Origin: Spirogloea muscicola | Lineage: Eukaryota; Streptophyta; Zygnematophyceae; Spirogloeales; Spirogloeaceae | Assembly: GCA_009602725.1 (NCBI GenBank) | Contig: WELB01000102.1 | Span: forward strand, 77,694 to 127,984 | Direction: 5' to 3' | DNA: 50,291 nucleotides | Shown here: positions 24,305 through 35,375 of the stretch, piece by piece | Layout of the letters: every line of letters begins with the position of its first letter | Numbering within the stretch: the stretch's first letter is position 1 | Position numbers and translations under genes: made by a program | The notes under the pieces: generated by a model | The model's database searches: none | The model's input: only the letters and a program-made list of their open reading frames with translations | What the model was told of the DNA's origin: nothing

Positions 24305-25739
24305 GCAGATTTCTGCCAGACTTTCCATTGTTGCGGAAAGGCTGGACATTGTGTGTGTAGCATCTTGGGGAAAACCTATTGGCTGGGCAATTAGTTGCCC
24401 TCACCATGCTCGTGTACAGTAATGAGTTCCAGTAGGACATGCCTGTCTCGGTGAATGAGCCATATTGGACCCTTACTGCAGTGGCTGTAGGCAAAAGGGA
24501 CACACACCAATAGCACAGATGGTCAGTATGTAATGACGCCTCAGGGCAGATACTGTGCTCTTTGATTTTGATCACCGCTAGCTAGCTACTGTGTTTTCAG
24601 CAGAGCATGATTTGCTGGATAAGTCATTTGGGTTGGTTGAGCGTTTGGCCCCTTGATAATGTGCTTCTGTCCAACTTTTCTTGGAAGATTGTCTCATCCT
24701 CCCTAAATTTCCCCTTAGCCCCCCCACCTCCGGGGCCTCTTCTACACACATTCTTTGGAGGGCATACGTGCTCCAACCAGGACATTGATTATGCTGCTTG
24801 ATCCATTATTCAGCCAGCAATCGTGGCAGTAGATCTGATATAGCTTTTCAATCTATGGCTCCCTGCATGTAAAATCTTCTGTCACCTGGGGCAAATTGAG
24901 GGAGACTAATGCTTCCTTCCTGGATTGTCAGTCATTTGACTGAATTGCACTGAGAAAATGCAATGAGAATAGAGTCAGGGCAGGCTAATGGTCTTGTGAT
25001 TGACGTTGCTCCGTATCCTTGCTGCATGTGTCTTTGCCTGCCCATTGTAGAGCAAGTCTTGTCATTTGGCTGAAGATGTGGTAGTTCGTGCCACTTGCAA
25101 TAGCCGGTTGTATCTGCCTTGCTTGACCCCAATAGCAACATCATTCGTGGTCCGCTCTTTGTCTTTGCATGCAAGCAGCGCAGAGCAGACGCACAAGGCT
25201 GATCAGTACCTGCGCTATGAGGCCCTCATACACGTATCGCGTCTCGCATCGTGCAGTGGCTGGCCAGTCACCTGCCCGCTTCAAGGAGCTGCCCTTCTGG
25301 ATAGAGCATGCACAGAGTGCAGATATTGATCTCAGCATGCAGCGAACGTAACAAGAGGGTGCAACTTTCTAATGGTTAGAGGCTGTGTAGCAGCATATCG
25401 AGGACTCGCCAGCACCTGGGCTTTGGGGAGGGGCAACCACTAAGGTGCAAATTCTGGAACTTGAGATGTGGCGATGTATCCAGGAGGCAAACTAGACGAG
25501 CCCCAAAGGACTCCTTTGATCTGAAGCCCTCGTCTCAGCATGCTCACGCGGCTTCGTGCCACGCTCGTATCTGTTCTCTTGAAGGCCTCCATCTCATGTC
25601 ATGCGCACCCTGCGCGCGTTCTTCTTAAAGTCCAATGCTCAAAGTCCCTGTCAGTCCGGCTCCTCAGCTTAACTCGTCAGATATGTATGTGCTCACTCGA
25701 GGACATTAGTGCCCTCCCTTAGCCAACCCATTACCCCCT
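24305..25739. other. Intergenic, nothing recognised
   Basis: This stretch is downstream of the ankyrin gene. Short open frames near 25150-25350 exist on both strands without splice support or recognisable similarity. Confidence 0.45.
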
Positions 25740-27362
25740 TACCAGGACATTTGTAAGGCTAACGTTGGCCTCCCTTTTCAATTTCATGCGCACCTTGCGC
25801 CTTCTCTCTTTGGGCGCCTTCCCTTCCTTGGGGACACGCAGCTGGCGTTGGCCATCCTCACCCGCTGCATCGGCCAACGGGCTTGCTATCTGCAACGGAC
25901 AGTCGGCCCATTGGGCATGGTGGCGGAGCTCTACAAGGAATATGGTACCCAGGTAACCCCCTTCAGCAGTCCCTGCCATCCCTACTACATTCTCCATCTT
26001 TCCCCTCAGCTTCAGCTTCCCTCCAGGCCTCCCTTCCTACTCGCATGGGCGGCCTTGGCTGCCGGTCGTTGGAGCAGACGGCGCAAGCAGCCTTCCTGGG
26101 CTGCTGGCACCAGATCGCCTCCCTGCTCCCCATGCGCTTCCCTTGCCTCCACGACCCTGTACGCAATGTGGAGGAAGGCTCCTTCCCCTTCCAAGCGGAT
26201 CTAAGGAGCATCCGCGACTCAGCCATCAGCTCTTTCCCCTCTCTGCCTGAACAATGTATTGGCTTGAATTGGCCTCCCTTTCAATTCATGCGCCCCGCGC
26301 GCCTTCTCTCCCTCCCTCCAACCCCTACTCACGCCATTCTCTACCCTCGCCCAAGCTTCTGATAGAGGGGCACAATCCAGACTGGTTACGGCAGTGGAAG
26401 ACGAACGCCGCAGAAGGTTGAGGAGGCTGCCAGAGATTCAGAACAATCCAAGGAGCTTGGCAAGACTTACTTCTCTGGCCACACCTGGTGCCACTGACTG
26501 GATCACCTCTCCCCCCGTCGCCAACGCCTTCAGCATCAGCTCCGAGGCCTTTCGCTTCAACTCTTCCTCGGCCTCCCACCTAATTGCCTGATTGGGGTGC
26601 GCCAGTGCAAGTGCGGCTTCCGTGCAGAGGGTGCTGTGCTCGCCACTCACATGCTGAGATGCCCCACTGGACCAGATATGGTGGGCATTGACAACCTCCT
26701 TCGCGATGCCCTGGCGGGCTTGATGCGCGACGCCGTGTGGTCGTGGAAGTCAACAATATCATGCTTATCACCACGGACGCCCAGGGACGTCATCATCGCC
26801 GCACACTTGACATTGTGGGCGTGCAACCTGGTGGAGGACCACGGGCCCTGGTCGACGTTGTTGTTACGGAGGCATATAAAGGCCCAGCATCGATACACAT
26901 CGCTGGGCATGCAGTGGGCGGTGCGGAACAAAGAAAACTGTGGCACTACTCCGATTACCCCCCATGCGATCAGCTCCTGCCAGCGGCAATCGAATTCTTT
27001 GGCTGTCTGGGTCCTCGTTTCCACACTCTCCTTCAAAACATTGCCAATCTAGGCTACACTCGACGTGCAGATGTGTCTCCGGCTGAGATGGGCTTGCCAG
27101 CTGCATATCTGTCGCTCTTGCGATGACGAGTTTCGGCCTGTTTGCAGCGTGCTCAGGCTAGTGCCTTGTACCAGAAAGCTGGGCGAGCTCCAGTGGGTGG
27201 CAGAAGGGCTCCGTTTCTGGCATCTAGTATTCATGCATCGATTAGTGACCTTTATGTTTTGACTCGTGGTTATTGGGCGGGTCAATCTGCTGTAGGTCAT
27301 GTAGATCTTTAGATTTGCTTGCCTTTGTTGTTGGCCATTTGGCCATCATTTGTTTCTAATAC
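25740..27362 (+). mobile_element. LINE family A, longest copy in the window
   Basis: The polymerase C-terminal half is spread over several frames. LAILTRCIGQRACYLQRTVG-like text is at 25850. LPTRMGGLGCRSLEQTAQAA, FLGCWHQIASLLP is at 26030-26130; the GGLG…A…FLGSW pattern is typical downstream of LINE reverse transcriptase. A knuckle-like CKCGF…ATHMLRCPTG and NLLRDALAGLMRDA are at 26600-26735. After a frameshift near 26736 come VVVEVNNIMLITTDAQGRHH, RRTLDIVGVQPGGG, VGGAEQRKLWHYSDY and FGCLGPRFHTLL, and after an in-frame stop at 27124-27126 a C-terminal tail ending SDLYVLTRGYWAGQSA…. The 3' UTR ends near 27362. Multiple frameshifts and a stop mean it is inactive. No catalytic RT or endonuclease motif survives. 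Confidence 0.85.
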
Positions 27363-27379
27363 ACGGTATTCCCATTTGG

Positions 27380-27700
27380 GCAGGCTGCCTCTTTGGGCAG
27401 CCTCTGCCCAACGGAGGCGGAACCGAAAGGCCGGATCAAGAGGTAGGGGTTGGGAAAGGCCAGCCCAACATGAATGGACCAAGATGGGAAGAGTTTTAAC
27501 GGATGTACGGGTCAGATTGGGAGCCCCGACATAGAAGACGAAGGGGGGCGATGGGTGTGAGACCACCCCACAAGAAGAATAGAATGCCGCGTCGACCTCT
27601 TGGCCACCCCACTGGCTGGCGGGCCGCGTCTCATCTCGCCAGGAAACGTGTGTAATTAGAGATGGGGAGGCCATGTGTGGCCAAGTACAAAGGCCAGGGG
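27380..27700. repeat. LINE-B unit and family A tail fragment
   Basis: 27450-27480 is a minus-oriented GGCCAGCCC unit. 27655-27700 (ggaggccatgtgtggccaag, tacaaaggcc) is the family A extreme 3' UTR in minus orientation. It joins directly to a B-type copy. Confidence 0.6.
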
Positions 27701-28010
27701 ACCAGCTACCAGGAGACTAGTCTCTCCGACCTGAGGTTGCTTAGTAGGGATACTTGATTGTTTCGTAGCTACTTGTTCCCGTGTGTGCTTCAGCGCTTTC
27801 CCTGGTCCCTTCGGACGTTGTCAATGCTTTTCTCTGGGTGGCCTCACCCTCTGCATCGTCTTGTGTCTGTCATGTAGTCCTTTTCTGGCTTCTCTTTTTT
27901 TGGCTTTGGACGTTGTCCATTCTTTTTGGGCTGGCATTGCCAGCCCCTTTTCTCTATGGGCGAGCACTTTCTTCTCCCAGCCACCGCCCTCTCCTGAAAG
28001 AGAGAAGGCG
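27701..28010 (+). mobile_element. LINE family B, 3' end with full tail
   Basis: SYQETSLSDLRLLSRDT precedes the stop near 27756, followed by the fullest B 3' UTR here. It holds cagcgctttccctggtccct, tgtagtccttttctggcttc, ctttggacgttgtccattct and a GGGCTGGCATTGCCAGCCC hairpin, and ends in tctctatgggcgagcacttt. It is a useful reference copy for the family. Confidence 0.75.
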
Positions 28011-28089
28011 CGCAGTGCGCATGAAATTTGAAAAGAAGGCCAGTTCTAGCCTTACAAATGTCCTGTTAATTGAGTAATGAGCTGGCTGA

Positions 28090-28200
28090 GGGGGACACTA
28101 AAGATCCCCGAGTGAGCACATGCATATCTGACAAGCCATACGCTGGAAGAAGAAACGGCAGCCATGATGGGCTAGCGTTAGCAGCGGAAGATTGTCGAAG
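28090..28200 (-). mobile_element. LINE C-terminal remnant (minus)
   Basis: On the minus strand it reads LPFLLPAYGLSDMHVLTRGS, the conserved SDL-x-x-LTRG terminal motif with the final Tyr codon lost. Confidence 0.6.
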
Positions 28201-28489
28201 GCCGAACGGCGTGCCAGCGGGCTGGGCAGAGCTCACTGAGAGGTGATGGGAGATGGGCGTTGAGCGGGCAGAGAGGCAGGGCTTGGGCCGGTGTGATGAG
28301 AATGACCCCGCAGCGGGGTTGGGCAAGTGTCCTTCCTCATGGAAACGTCCTTTCTTCTCATCTTGGATGTGGTGACAAAAGACTCCTACGACTGCTCGCA
28401 ACCCTCGCAATGTGCCTCCAAGCCTGGGTGTGCGGCGGCCTGCGCCGCCCAGGCCAAGGAGCTAAAATACGCTGACCACCCGCGGGACG

Positions 28490-28920
28490 ACGAGTTTTTT
28501 GGGCTGGCTTTTCCAGCCCTTATCCTCAACGGGCGAGCGCTTCTCTTTTCAAGAAGCAAGCGCGGCCACATTAACTGGTGGCTGGGAGAGGCCAGCCCAA
28601 AGGAATGCACCTTTTCTCTTCCCGCTCGCCATCGATACTCACGGTGCGTTGGGCGCTCGGTGGCTTGAGCTGCTCCACCAGCTCTCAACACGCACTATTG
28701 CCCGTCGCAGACTTTGGGAGCCGGTGGACTTCCTTGCCGCCGGCTCGCTTGCGCAGGTGTATCGGATGCGCTTGGCCGTCTCACTGCAGCGGTCCAAGGC
28801 TCGTGCACTGCATCTCCGCGCCGGTCGTGCCCTTGCTGCCGCCTCTGGCCCACGCCAGGGGACCAGCTACAAAGAGACTAGTTTCTCCGACCTGAGGTCG
28901 CTTGGTAGGGGGTTACTAAA
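28490..28920 (+). mobile_element. LINE family B fragment with longer ORF end
   Basis: It opens with a GGGCTGGCTTTTCCAGCCC hairpin unit (about 28500). Then one frame reads IDTHGALGARWLELLHQLST, FLAAGSLAQVYRMRLAVSLQ, RSKARALHLRAGRALAAASG and SDLRSLGRGL at the end. The layout (DT-G-LG-R…LQR…AL…RAGRALAA…SDL) parallels family A, so the two families are related. A 1-bp change abolishes the usual RGY stop. Confidence 0.75.
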
Positions 28921-29164
28921 AGAAACAATGGAATGGAACAAGGAATGGAACCACAGACCTGAAGCGCAGATCAATCAGCAAGTCACTGCGACGGATGGCC
29001 ACTTAACACTACACAGCTATGTAGGAGACCACGGCGAATGGGTGCATAATATCTATGGTACAAGGTCTGGGAGGGCCGGAAGGCGCAGGATGCGATTCTC
29101 CATTCTCCAATCTCCAAATATATACGAGAATGAATTCAAAAGGGCTGCCAGCCGCCATGGCTGA

Positions 29165-29440
29165 TAATTTCGTGTATTTGAAACAAATGAAGGCCAAATG
29201 GCCAAGTACAAAGGCAAGCACATCTCAAGACCTACAAACCCTACGGCAGATTGGCCCGCTCAGTAACCACGGGTCAATACTCGATGCCTGAATACTAGGT
29301 GGCAGATACGAAGCCCTTCTGCCACCAACTAGAGCTCGCCCAGCTTTCTGGTGCAAAGCATTAGCCTGAGCACGCTGCAAACAGGCCAAAACCCGTCGTC
29401 GCAAAATCGACAGGTATGCAGCTGGCAAGCTCATCTCAGC
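29165..29440 (-). mobile_element. LINE family A, 3' end fragment
   Basis: On the minus strand it reads LPAAYLSILRRRVLACLQRA, QANALHQKAGRALVGGRRAS, followed by the family A 3' UTR ending near 29165 (gaaggccaaatggccaagta on the plus strand). Confidence 0.8.
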
Positions 29441-30302
29441 CCGCCGCCAGTGGGGCCTCCGTGTCGTGGAAAGCTAGAGCCCGTCAGGCCAAGTGGCTTA
29501 GCTCAGTGGCTGGAACGGACCCACGGCGGCGCTGCCGCGAGGGCGAAGCTTCCCCGCCGCCGCTGACGCTCACCGCCCCCTCACGTCAGCGTCACGCCCT
29601 GGGAGAGCCCCGGGCCTTCGCGAAGCCCGGGGTGGGGTGCTCCAGAGCGTCCGATCGGCCACACGTCGCCGCGTCGCAGGCGGATCGGACGGCGCTAAGG
29701 ACCTCAAGATCCGTCGCAGGCGTCGCCAGGCGACGGCCACGCGTCCTCTGGGCGGCGCCGACGTGGCCGCCGCGGCCGCCGCAGGCCTGGACTCGCCACC
29801 CTCCCTCCCCAGCGGGGTCCCCCTCCCTCACCGCGAGGCGCTCATAAGCATTACCAGCTACTCTCCTTGTGCCGCATCTCCTCTCTCCCGAGCCGCCTCC
29901 TGCCATCCCTGCCCCCGTGGCAACTACCCCTCCCCGACGCCAGCACTCCCCCAATCCGCCACAGTTCCCGCCGCGCTTCTCGCCGCAGCCGACGCCGCGA
30001 TATACGGCGGGCGCAGGCCGCGTGCGGGCGCGCGGGTTCCCGGCCGCGCCGCCGTTGCGGGGCTAGGCGCTGACGGCGGCGCTGCGACGCCGGCGCCAAG
30101 TCGAGGATATCGCGGCTGCTCCAGCGGCAGCAGCAGCAGCAGCGGCGGCGCTAGCTAGCTCGGCGGCGGCGGCGGCCGCTGCAGCGGCAGAGGCAGCGAC
30201 AGCGGCTTGTCTGCAGCGTCCCGCGGCGGCGGCGGCAGCGGCGGCGGCGGCTGTGGAGGCAGCGCCAGAAGGGCCGTGCAGGGCTTCGGAGGCGGCCAAA
30301 GG
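29441..30302. other. GC-rich upstream region of the sigma factor gene
   Basis: The region has many open frames in all phases and AGC/GGC trinucleotide runs (30120-30250). It probably holds promoter and 5' UTR. I see no conserved upstream exon. Confidence 0.45.
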
Positions 30303-32776
30303 ATGGTAGCGGCGGCGGCGGCTGCGCAGCTCGCGCTCACGCCTCCGCCGCCGTCGCATTCGACGGGCCAAGCCGGCAGGGCCTTGGCCGGTGGCGGCTC
30401 CGCAGCCTCTGACTTGGCGGCGGCCAGGACCTCCCTGGCCCTCGCGCCTCCGCGGCGATGGCATGCCGACGGCCTGGCCTCCGCCGCGGGCAGTCGCGGA
30501 GGGCGCCGGCGGCCCAGCCGGCTGGTCGTGCAGGGCGCCGCCACGGCCTTTGCGACGCCCGTCGACGAGGCCGTCTTCGGCGCAGAGCTCCAGGAGGCGA
30601 CCGCGGCGCTGGAGCTGGCGTATCAGGACTCGGCGGCGCGCTCCCCGTTTGAGGAGGCTACTGCGGCAGAGACACTGAGAGCTGCCAAAGCCAGAGAGAG
30701 CCTGGACGGTGTCGCAGTGGACAGTGGCGGCGACAAGGCGCCGTCAATGGCGGCCTTGTCAGGCAACAAGGCCCGCAGCAATGCCTCGGCACTGGCTTTG
30801 GCGCCGCAGCGGAAGCTCGCTGGCAGCAAGCTCCGTATCAAGCATTCCCCCGCAGTGCCGGTGGTAGCTCCGGCGGAACTGGGAGCCTTAAAGGGCCAGG
30901 ACGAGCCCAGGACCGGCCGCAGGGTGCGGCGGCTCAGCTTGCCAGGCCGCATCGCTCTCCGGAAGAGCCGCTGCGGCGGCGGGACGCCCGCAGTGCAACT
31001 GGAGGCCTTGCCGTTGGCAGGCATGCGAGATGCTGGCCGTCAGCAGGAGCTCACCGAGGAGGAGGTAGAGGAGCTCGTCACAAAGTATGCGGCGCCGCGC
31101 ACGCTGCTCGGCACCAGCTGGTCCAAGTCGCACAGTCTCCTGTCTGCGTCCGAGGAGTCGCGCCTCGCTTATGCCATGCAGCCCGCCACAGTAAGCACTT
31201 CACTTGCCACTACCTCAGCTGCTTGAGTAGCTAGCTTGAATGGCTAGCTTGGCTCCTCAGCGACCTGCTGGCATAAGCACGTAACTTCTTCCGCTGAGCT
31301 ATAGCATGCATGGTGTGAGCCCTGCTGCAGAGGCTACAGCAGCGGCGTGATGAGCTTGCGGTGGACCTTGGACGTGACCCGACCGAGGAAGAGTGGGCTG
31401 AGGCCTGCAGTCTATCTCACATGGAGTTGCGCCACAAGCTGGCACTAGGCCAGGCCGCTCGCAACAAGCTTGTCGAGCACAATCTGCGGCTGGTGCTGTC
31501 TCTGGCACACAAGTACAATCGGCGTGGCATCGGGCTCTCATTCGACGACCTCTGTCAGCAGGGCCTGCTGGGCCTCATGGCTGGCGCTGATCGCTTCGAC
31601 CCAGGGCGTGGATTCCGCTTCTCCACTTACGTTGGCTACTCGATACGCTGTGCCATCCTGCGCGGCATCACATATGCCGGTTACAGCTGTCACGTTCCCG
31701 TCGCTATGGGCATGGTGAGCACTTTGCAAGCCTTCCAGCTGCTCAGCTGCTGTATTCAATGCTACTTGCTTGGTTTTTTGCTGCAAATAGCAATGCTTTT
31801 TTGGTAGCAGCTTGCATTGATTGTCAGCACTAATGAAAGCTGCAACAGCATGTCATTGGTTGGCAGCATCACAATCCTTTGTTGTGTAGAATTTCTAATT
31901 GTGCACTTTTTTAGCAAGAATGTGTGCAATCCAGTGGCATTCTCTGACAGTGTGGTTATGTGTTCTGGGTTCAGGAGCGCATCAACATCCGCAAGGCACA
32001 GATGGAGCTCCTTGCAGAGTTGCAGCGTGACCCCGCACAGAAGGAGGTTGCCCGGCGCGCAGGCATGCAGGAGCATCGCTTTGCAGATGTTGCCCGGGCA
32101 ATGCGGAATGCCAAGTCCATCCACTCAAAACAAAGGTGAGAGCAGAGGAGCAATCTACCACTTGGCATAAGACAGTTTACGCAGATTAGGCTAATATGAA
32201 TTAGCTGCTTGGCTGATGTTGAAGCACTGGGACAGATTTTCAGGTCATTAATTTGCATATTGACTCACGAGCTTTGCCTTGTCTGCTTTGTCTGCTTGTC
32301 CATGAGCAGAACCACTGGCAAGGAGGTGCTGGACACCCTGGAGGATGCGAGCACGCCTGGCGACACCCTCACGATGGACTTGCGAGGAGATGTTGAGCAT
32401 GTGGTATGCACCCTGTGTTCACATAGTTTACTCTTTGGCAAACTGCTTGCAAATTGACCTGTACAACCTGCTCTCGCACGTATGTGAGCTCTGCCCAAGG
32501 GAGTGTGCCTGTTTATTGTAGTTAGCTTATGGAGGCACTGATGGGTGTTGCTCCTATGATCTACTCTTACTGCAGTTGAATTATCTGCAAGATCGGGAGA
32601 AGCAAGTGTTGCTACAGCGCTTTGGCCTTGATGGCCTTGGCGTGCGATCACTGGACGAGGTGGGCCGAAGCCTGAGCCTCTCACGCGAGGGTGTGCGTAA
32701 GTGTGAGATCAGGGCGCTCAAAGGTCTGCGACAACCAGCGCGTCTCCAAGATCTCCGCCCCTATCTTGCAGCTTGA
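30303..32776 (+). CDS. Plastid RNA polymerase sigma-70 factor
   Basis: Exons 30303-31190, 31331-31714, 31975-32135, 32310-32403 and 32576-32776 join in phase to give about 575 residues. The start ATG 30303 opens an Ala/Ser/Arg-rich leader (MVAAAAAAQLALTPPPPSHS…) typical of a plastid transit peptide. Region 1.2: LLSASEESRLAYAMQ…RDELAVDLGRDPTEEEWAEA. Region 2: KLVEHNLRLVLSLAHKYNRR, FDDLCQQGLLGLMAGADRFD, FRFSTYVGYSIRCAI. Region 3: ERINIRKAQMELLAELQRDP. Region 4 with its helix-turn-helix: VLLQRFGLDGLGVRSLDEVG, LSREGVRKCEIRALKGLR. It would direct the bacterial-type plastid polymerase to -35/-10 promoters. Oddly, the tryptophan pair and the Gln of region 2.3/2.4 (WWIRQAI in most sigmas) are replaced by YSIRCAI, which suggests altered -10 recognition. 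Confidence 0.93.
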
Positions 32777-33338
32777 CGCAGTTGATTTATACTTTATTTT
32801 TTTTAGTTGGTGTCATATGATTATCATTGCAGCCGTCATGGTTATGCACTTGTACAGACCTACCCTGGTTGTAGGCAGGAAGGCAAGGCCTATCACAGAT
32901 AGGCCTTGGCCAGGCAGAAGTCATTGCTTTGCTCACACCTGCCGCTGGCGTAGAGTGCCTGGCAGACATGTCGAGCTTTGTGGAGTACTTGGCCAGTTAC
33001 GTGTTACTTAGACTGTAGATTTTCAGAGAGCAACTGCGAGCAAAAAGACAAGGCACCGCCACTCGCAATCTGGAACAACTTGGCTTTCTCCCATTAATCA
33101 CTTCGTTGGGTCACCAAATGGGCCCTAAAGTGAGCACCTTTGACCTCATTGCGTTCTTGTTGCGCTACCAGGCAATGCTTCATGACTGTACTTTATGACT
33201 CCGCAAGGCAACGCCATGGACGCAGTTATCAGTCTCTGCCTTTTCCTAGTAGCACAAGACCAGACCCAATTACGATAATCTGCCACGTGACGCGCCGCAC
33301 AGGTCACTTGATGCAACTTCAAGTTGCTCACTTTGGTG
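32777..33338. other. Convergent spacer with a 10-bp hairpin
   Basis: This lies between the sigma gene stop and the stop of the opposite-strand pirin-like gene. CAAGGCCTAT (32884-32893) and ATAGGCCTTG (32899-32908) form a perfect stem with a 5-nt loop, about 110 bases after the sigma stop. Nothing else is recognised. Confidence 0.6.
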
Positions 33339-35127
33339 TTAGAATCTGTAATTGTAAGCTGCAGCCACTTCCTTGGACTGTCCCTCCGAAGCGGCAATCA
33401 ATATCAGTTGCAATGCAGACCAGGGATGGCACTGCACTCTCAAGTGCGTCATTCCATTGGCAGCAAAGGGCAGCAGCTCTAGTGCATGGCCTTCGTTCTG
33501 GTATGAAGCAACAGCCAAGCTCTGCTTCGTGGGCAGCCCGGAGCTAAGGCCGTTATCGCCACCGCTGCTGCTATCGCCTCCACCAAACATGCCGACGCCC
33601 TGCCAAATCAACCAAGCCGTCTTGCCTGTAAGAATGGAACTACCTGGCAACAGAAGCTATACGCTCCGCTTCCACGAACTGCCTCACATGAATGCCTGCA
33701 CTTCTTATAAATCATTATGCTCCTACATTCAGGATCTGTTACGTATAAAGTCAGGACATTTGTAGTTCGAAGCAAGCCCAAGATGCTAGAAGGCAAATGC
33801 TAGGACAGCTAGTGGGCCAAGTAAAGCGCCCCTTGACTGCAAGCAAGAGGACAATGCAGTCAAGCAAGGGAAACTTACCGCACAAGTCTAGGAATTCATA
33901 TAGTTTTACAGTGTTGCTCAGCTATACCTCAAGGATGTAAACCAGAGCCGCATACGAAGCAGGGACTGGCAGGTGCACCACAGATCCAGGCCGCATGCGC
34001 ACGTCTAGCAGAACCTGGAGATGGAGTGGGTTGTTTGCAGCCCATCAGGCACTGTGAGCAAGAGGCAGCAGCTCCCCAGGAAAACTTGAATGTAGCTAAC
34101 AAATTGAATCTGACAGTTCTCTTGTCAAGCTTAGGTGAGCTTTGACAAGTCAGTCCATATAAGACCCTGTTTTCAAGGGAATAAGAGCTGCATTCCGCAT
34201 GATGCCATATTGTCCAGCAACTTCAGCTTCAAGCCTATTAATATTAACATAGTATTAATAAGCCTACTAAAGCAGGATGGTTGGGCACTTGAAGTTTCTG
34301 CTCATGGGGGTCTAAGTGGTCATTTGGCTGACTGAACAATCTCATTGTAGCTAGAGAGGGAGACTGCTAGATCATTGGCAGCAGCAGCAGCAATAGTACA
34401 TCAATCAAGAGCTCCTTATCACTATTACCCGAACTTAGTATATAGATTGGAAGGAATACATAATGAGTTGTCAGCTTGACAAGAGAACTAGAGAATTCGA
34501 GGGGCTGTTGCGAGGGCTCACAAAGTCCGTCAAGGGAGGCGGGGCGGCGACACCGCAGCAGTTGCCGGCAACCACACGGACCATTGCGCCGCCGCCAGCA
34601 CCTTCTGGCCGGTCCTCAACACCATTGCCAGCCGCCAGAGTTGGGTCGCTCCAGGAGGCCAGGCCGCCGCCGCCGTCACCGCCGCTGCCAGTGGAGGCCC
34701 GGCACCCAAGCTCGTCAAGTTGGAGCTCTGGCACATGGCCAGCCTCCCGGACGTGGGAGATGGCCACCACGCCACCGAGTGCCGGCCCTGTCAGCGGCCG
34801 GCCAGAGGCGGAGGCAGCCACCATCGCATCCATGGCCAGCTCCGACTCCAGGTACAGCTGCACGCCGTGACGGACCTGTACCTCCGCCTGCCCGTGTGGG
34901 TTCTCGTTGTCCTCCTCGGCAGGCCACGCCCCGTCGCCGCCACAACTGGCGTCGTCGTCCTCCAGGTAATACACCAGGGACTCCAGCGGCGCCCTCGGAG
35001 GCGGCAACGGGATCGCTCCGGAGCAGGGCGCGACGAAGAACTCGTCCAGCGCCAGCAGGCGGCCCAGACCTGCATTCGACGAGCGCAGCCCAGAGAGCAG
35101 CGTGCAAGCTGAGGAAGTTGAAGTCAT
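33339..35127 (-). CDS. Divergent pirin-like cupin protein
   Basis: Exons (minus) 35127-34522, 34014-33928 and 33599-33339 join in phase 0 to give about 317 residues, near the usual pirin length of 290. Pirin hallmarks by eye: LLALDEFFVAPCSG (pirins have FL-LDEF…), LESLVYYLED (FETVTY-L-G), HGVQLYLESELAMDAM (HGLQLWVNL…KM), GVVAISHV. In the second cupin half: VLLDVRMRPGSVVHLPVPAS, YAALVYILE, GVGMFGG. Known pirins are nuclear/cytosolic Fe-binding cupins (transcription cofactor, quercetinase). Here the first metal-ligand motif HPHRGFE is replaced by PPPRAPLE, and the segment with the other ligands (RGI-H-E-MP) seems absent, so it is probably not a normal metalloenzyme. A 40-residue Gly/Ser-rich insert precedes the second half. 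Start ATG 35127 lies 22 bases from telomere-like repeats. The call rests on eyeballed alignment. Confidence 0.55.
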
Positions 35128-35148
35128 GCCCAAGACATAAAGTAAGGT

Positions 35149-35192
35149 GTAGGGTTTAGGGTTTAGGGTTCGAGCTTTGGGGTTTGGGTTTC
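35149..35192 (-). repeat. Telomere-like CCCTAAA repeats upstream of pirin-like gene
   Basis: The plus strand reads tagggtttagggtttagggt followed by degenerate units, so CCCTAAA lies on the coding (minus) strand of the pirin-like gene, 22 bases upstream of its ATG. Confidence 0.85.
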
Positions 35193-35239
35193 AGATGTGT
35201 AGTCTCATGGACGCCCTACTACTCGTCTTTCCATTCTTC

Positions 35240-35375
35240 TTCTCATCTGGCTTCCTACTGCTGACACGGGGGTACTGAGAGCGCCCTGTCTGCATATAGC
35301 CTGTGGCTCCGCTAGCATAGTCATAAACACCCTCTGCATGCACCTGGCTGGCTTTCTGGTCTGTCAGTGCTAGAA
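35240..35375 (+). mobile_element. LINE family B, 3' end fragment
   Basis: The codons for SSGFLLLTRGY-stop (stop about 35278) are followed by gagcgccctg… aacaccctctgcatgcacct…ggctggctttctgg, matching the 13000 copy. Confidence 0.7.

Noticed and set aside
29490-29520. A-box-like sequence (tggcttagctcagtggctgg) suggesting a tRNA or SINE head
   Set aside because: No B-box or foldable T arm follows at the needed distance.
34463-35159. Plus-strand ORFs opposite the pirin-like gene
   Set aside because: The minus frame ends at a strong GTGAGC donor and joins two further exons in phase; the plus frames do not.
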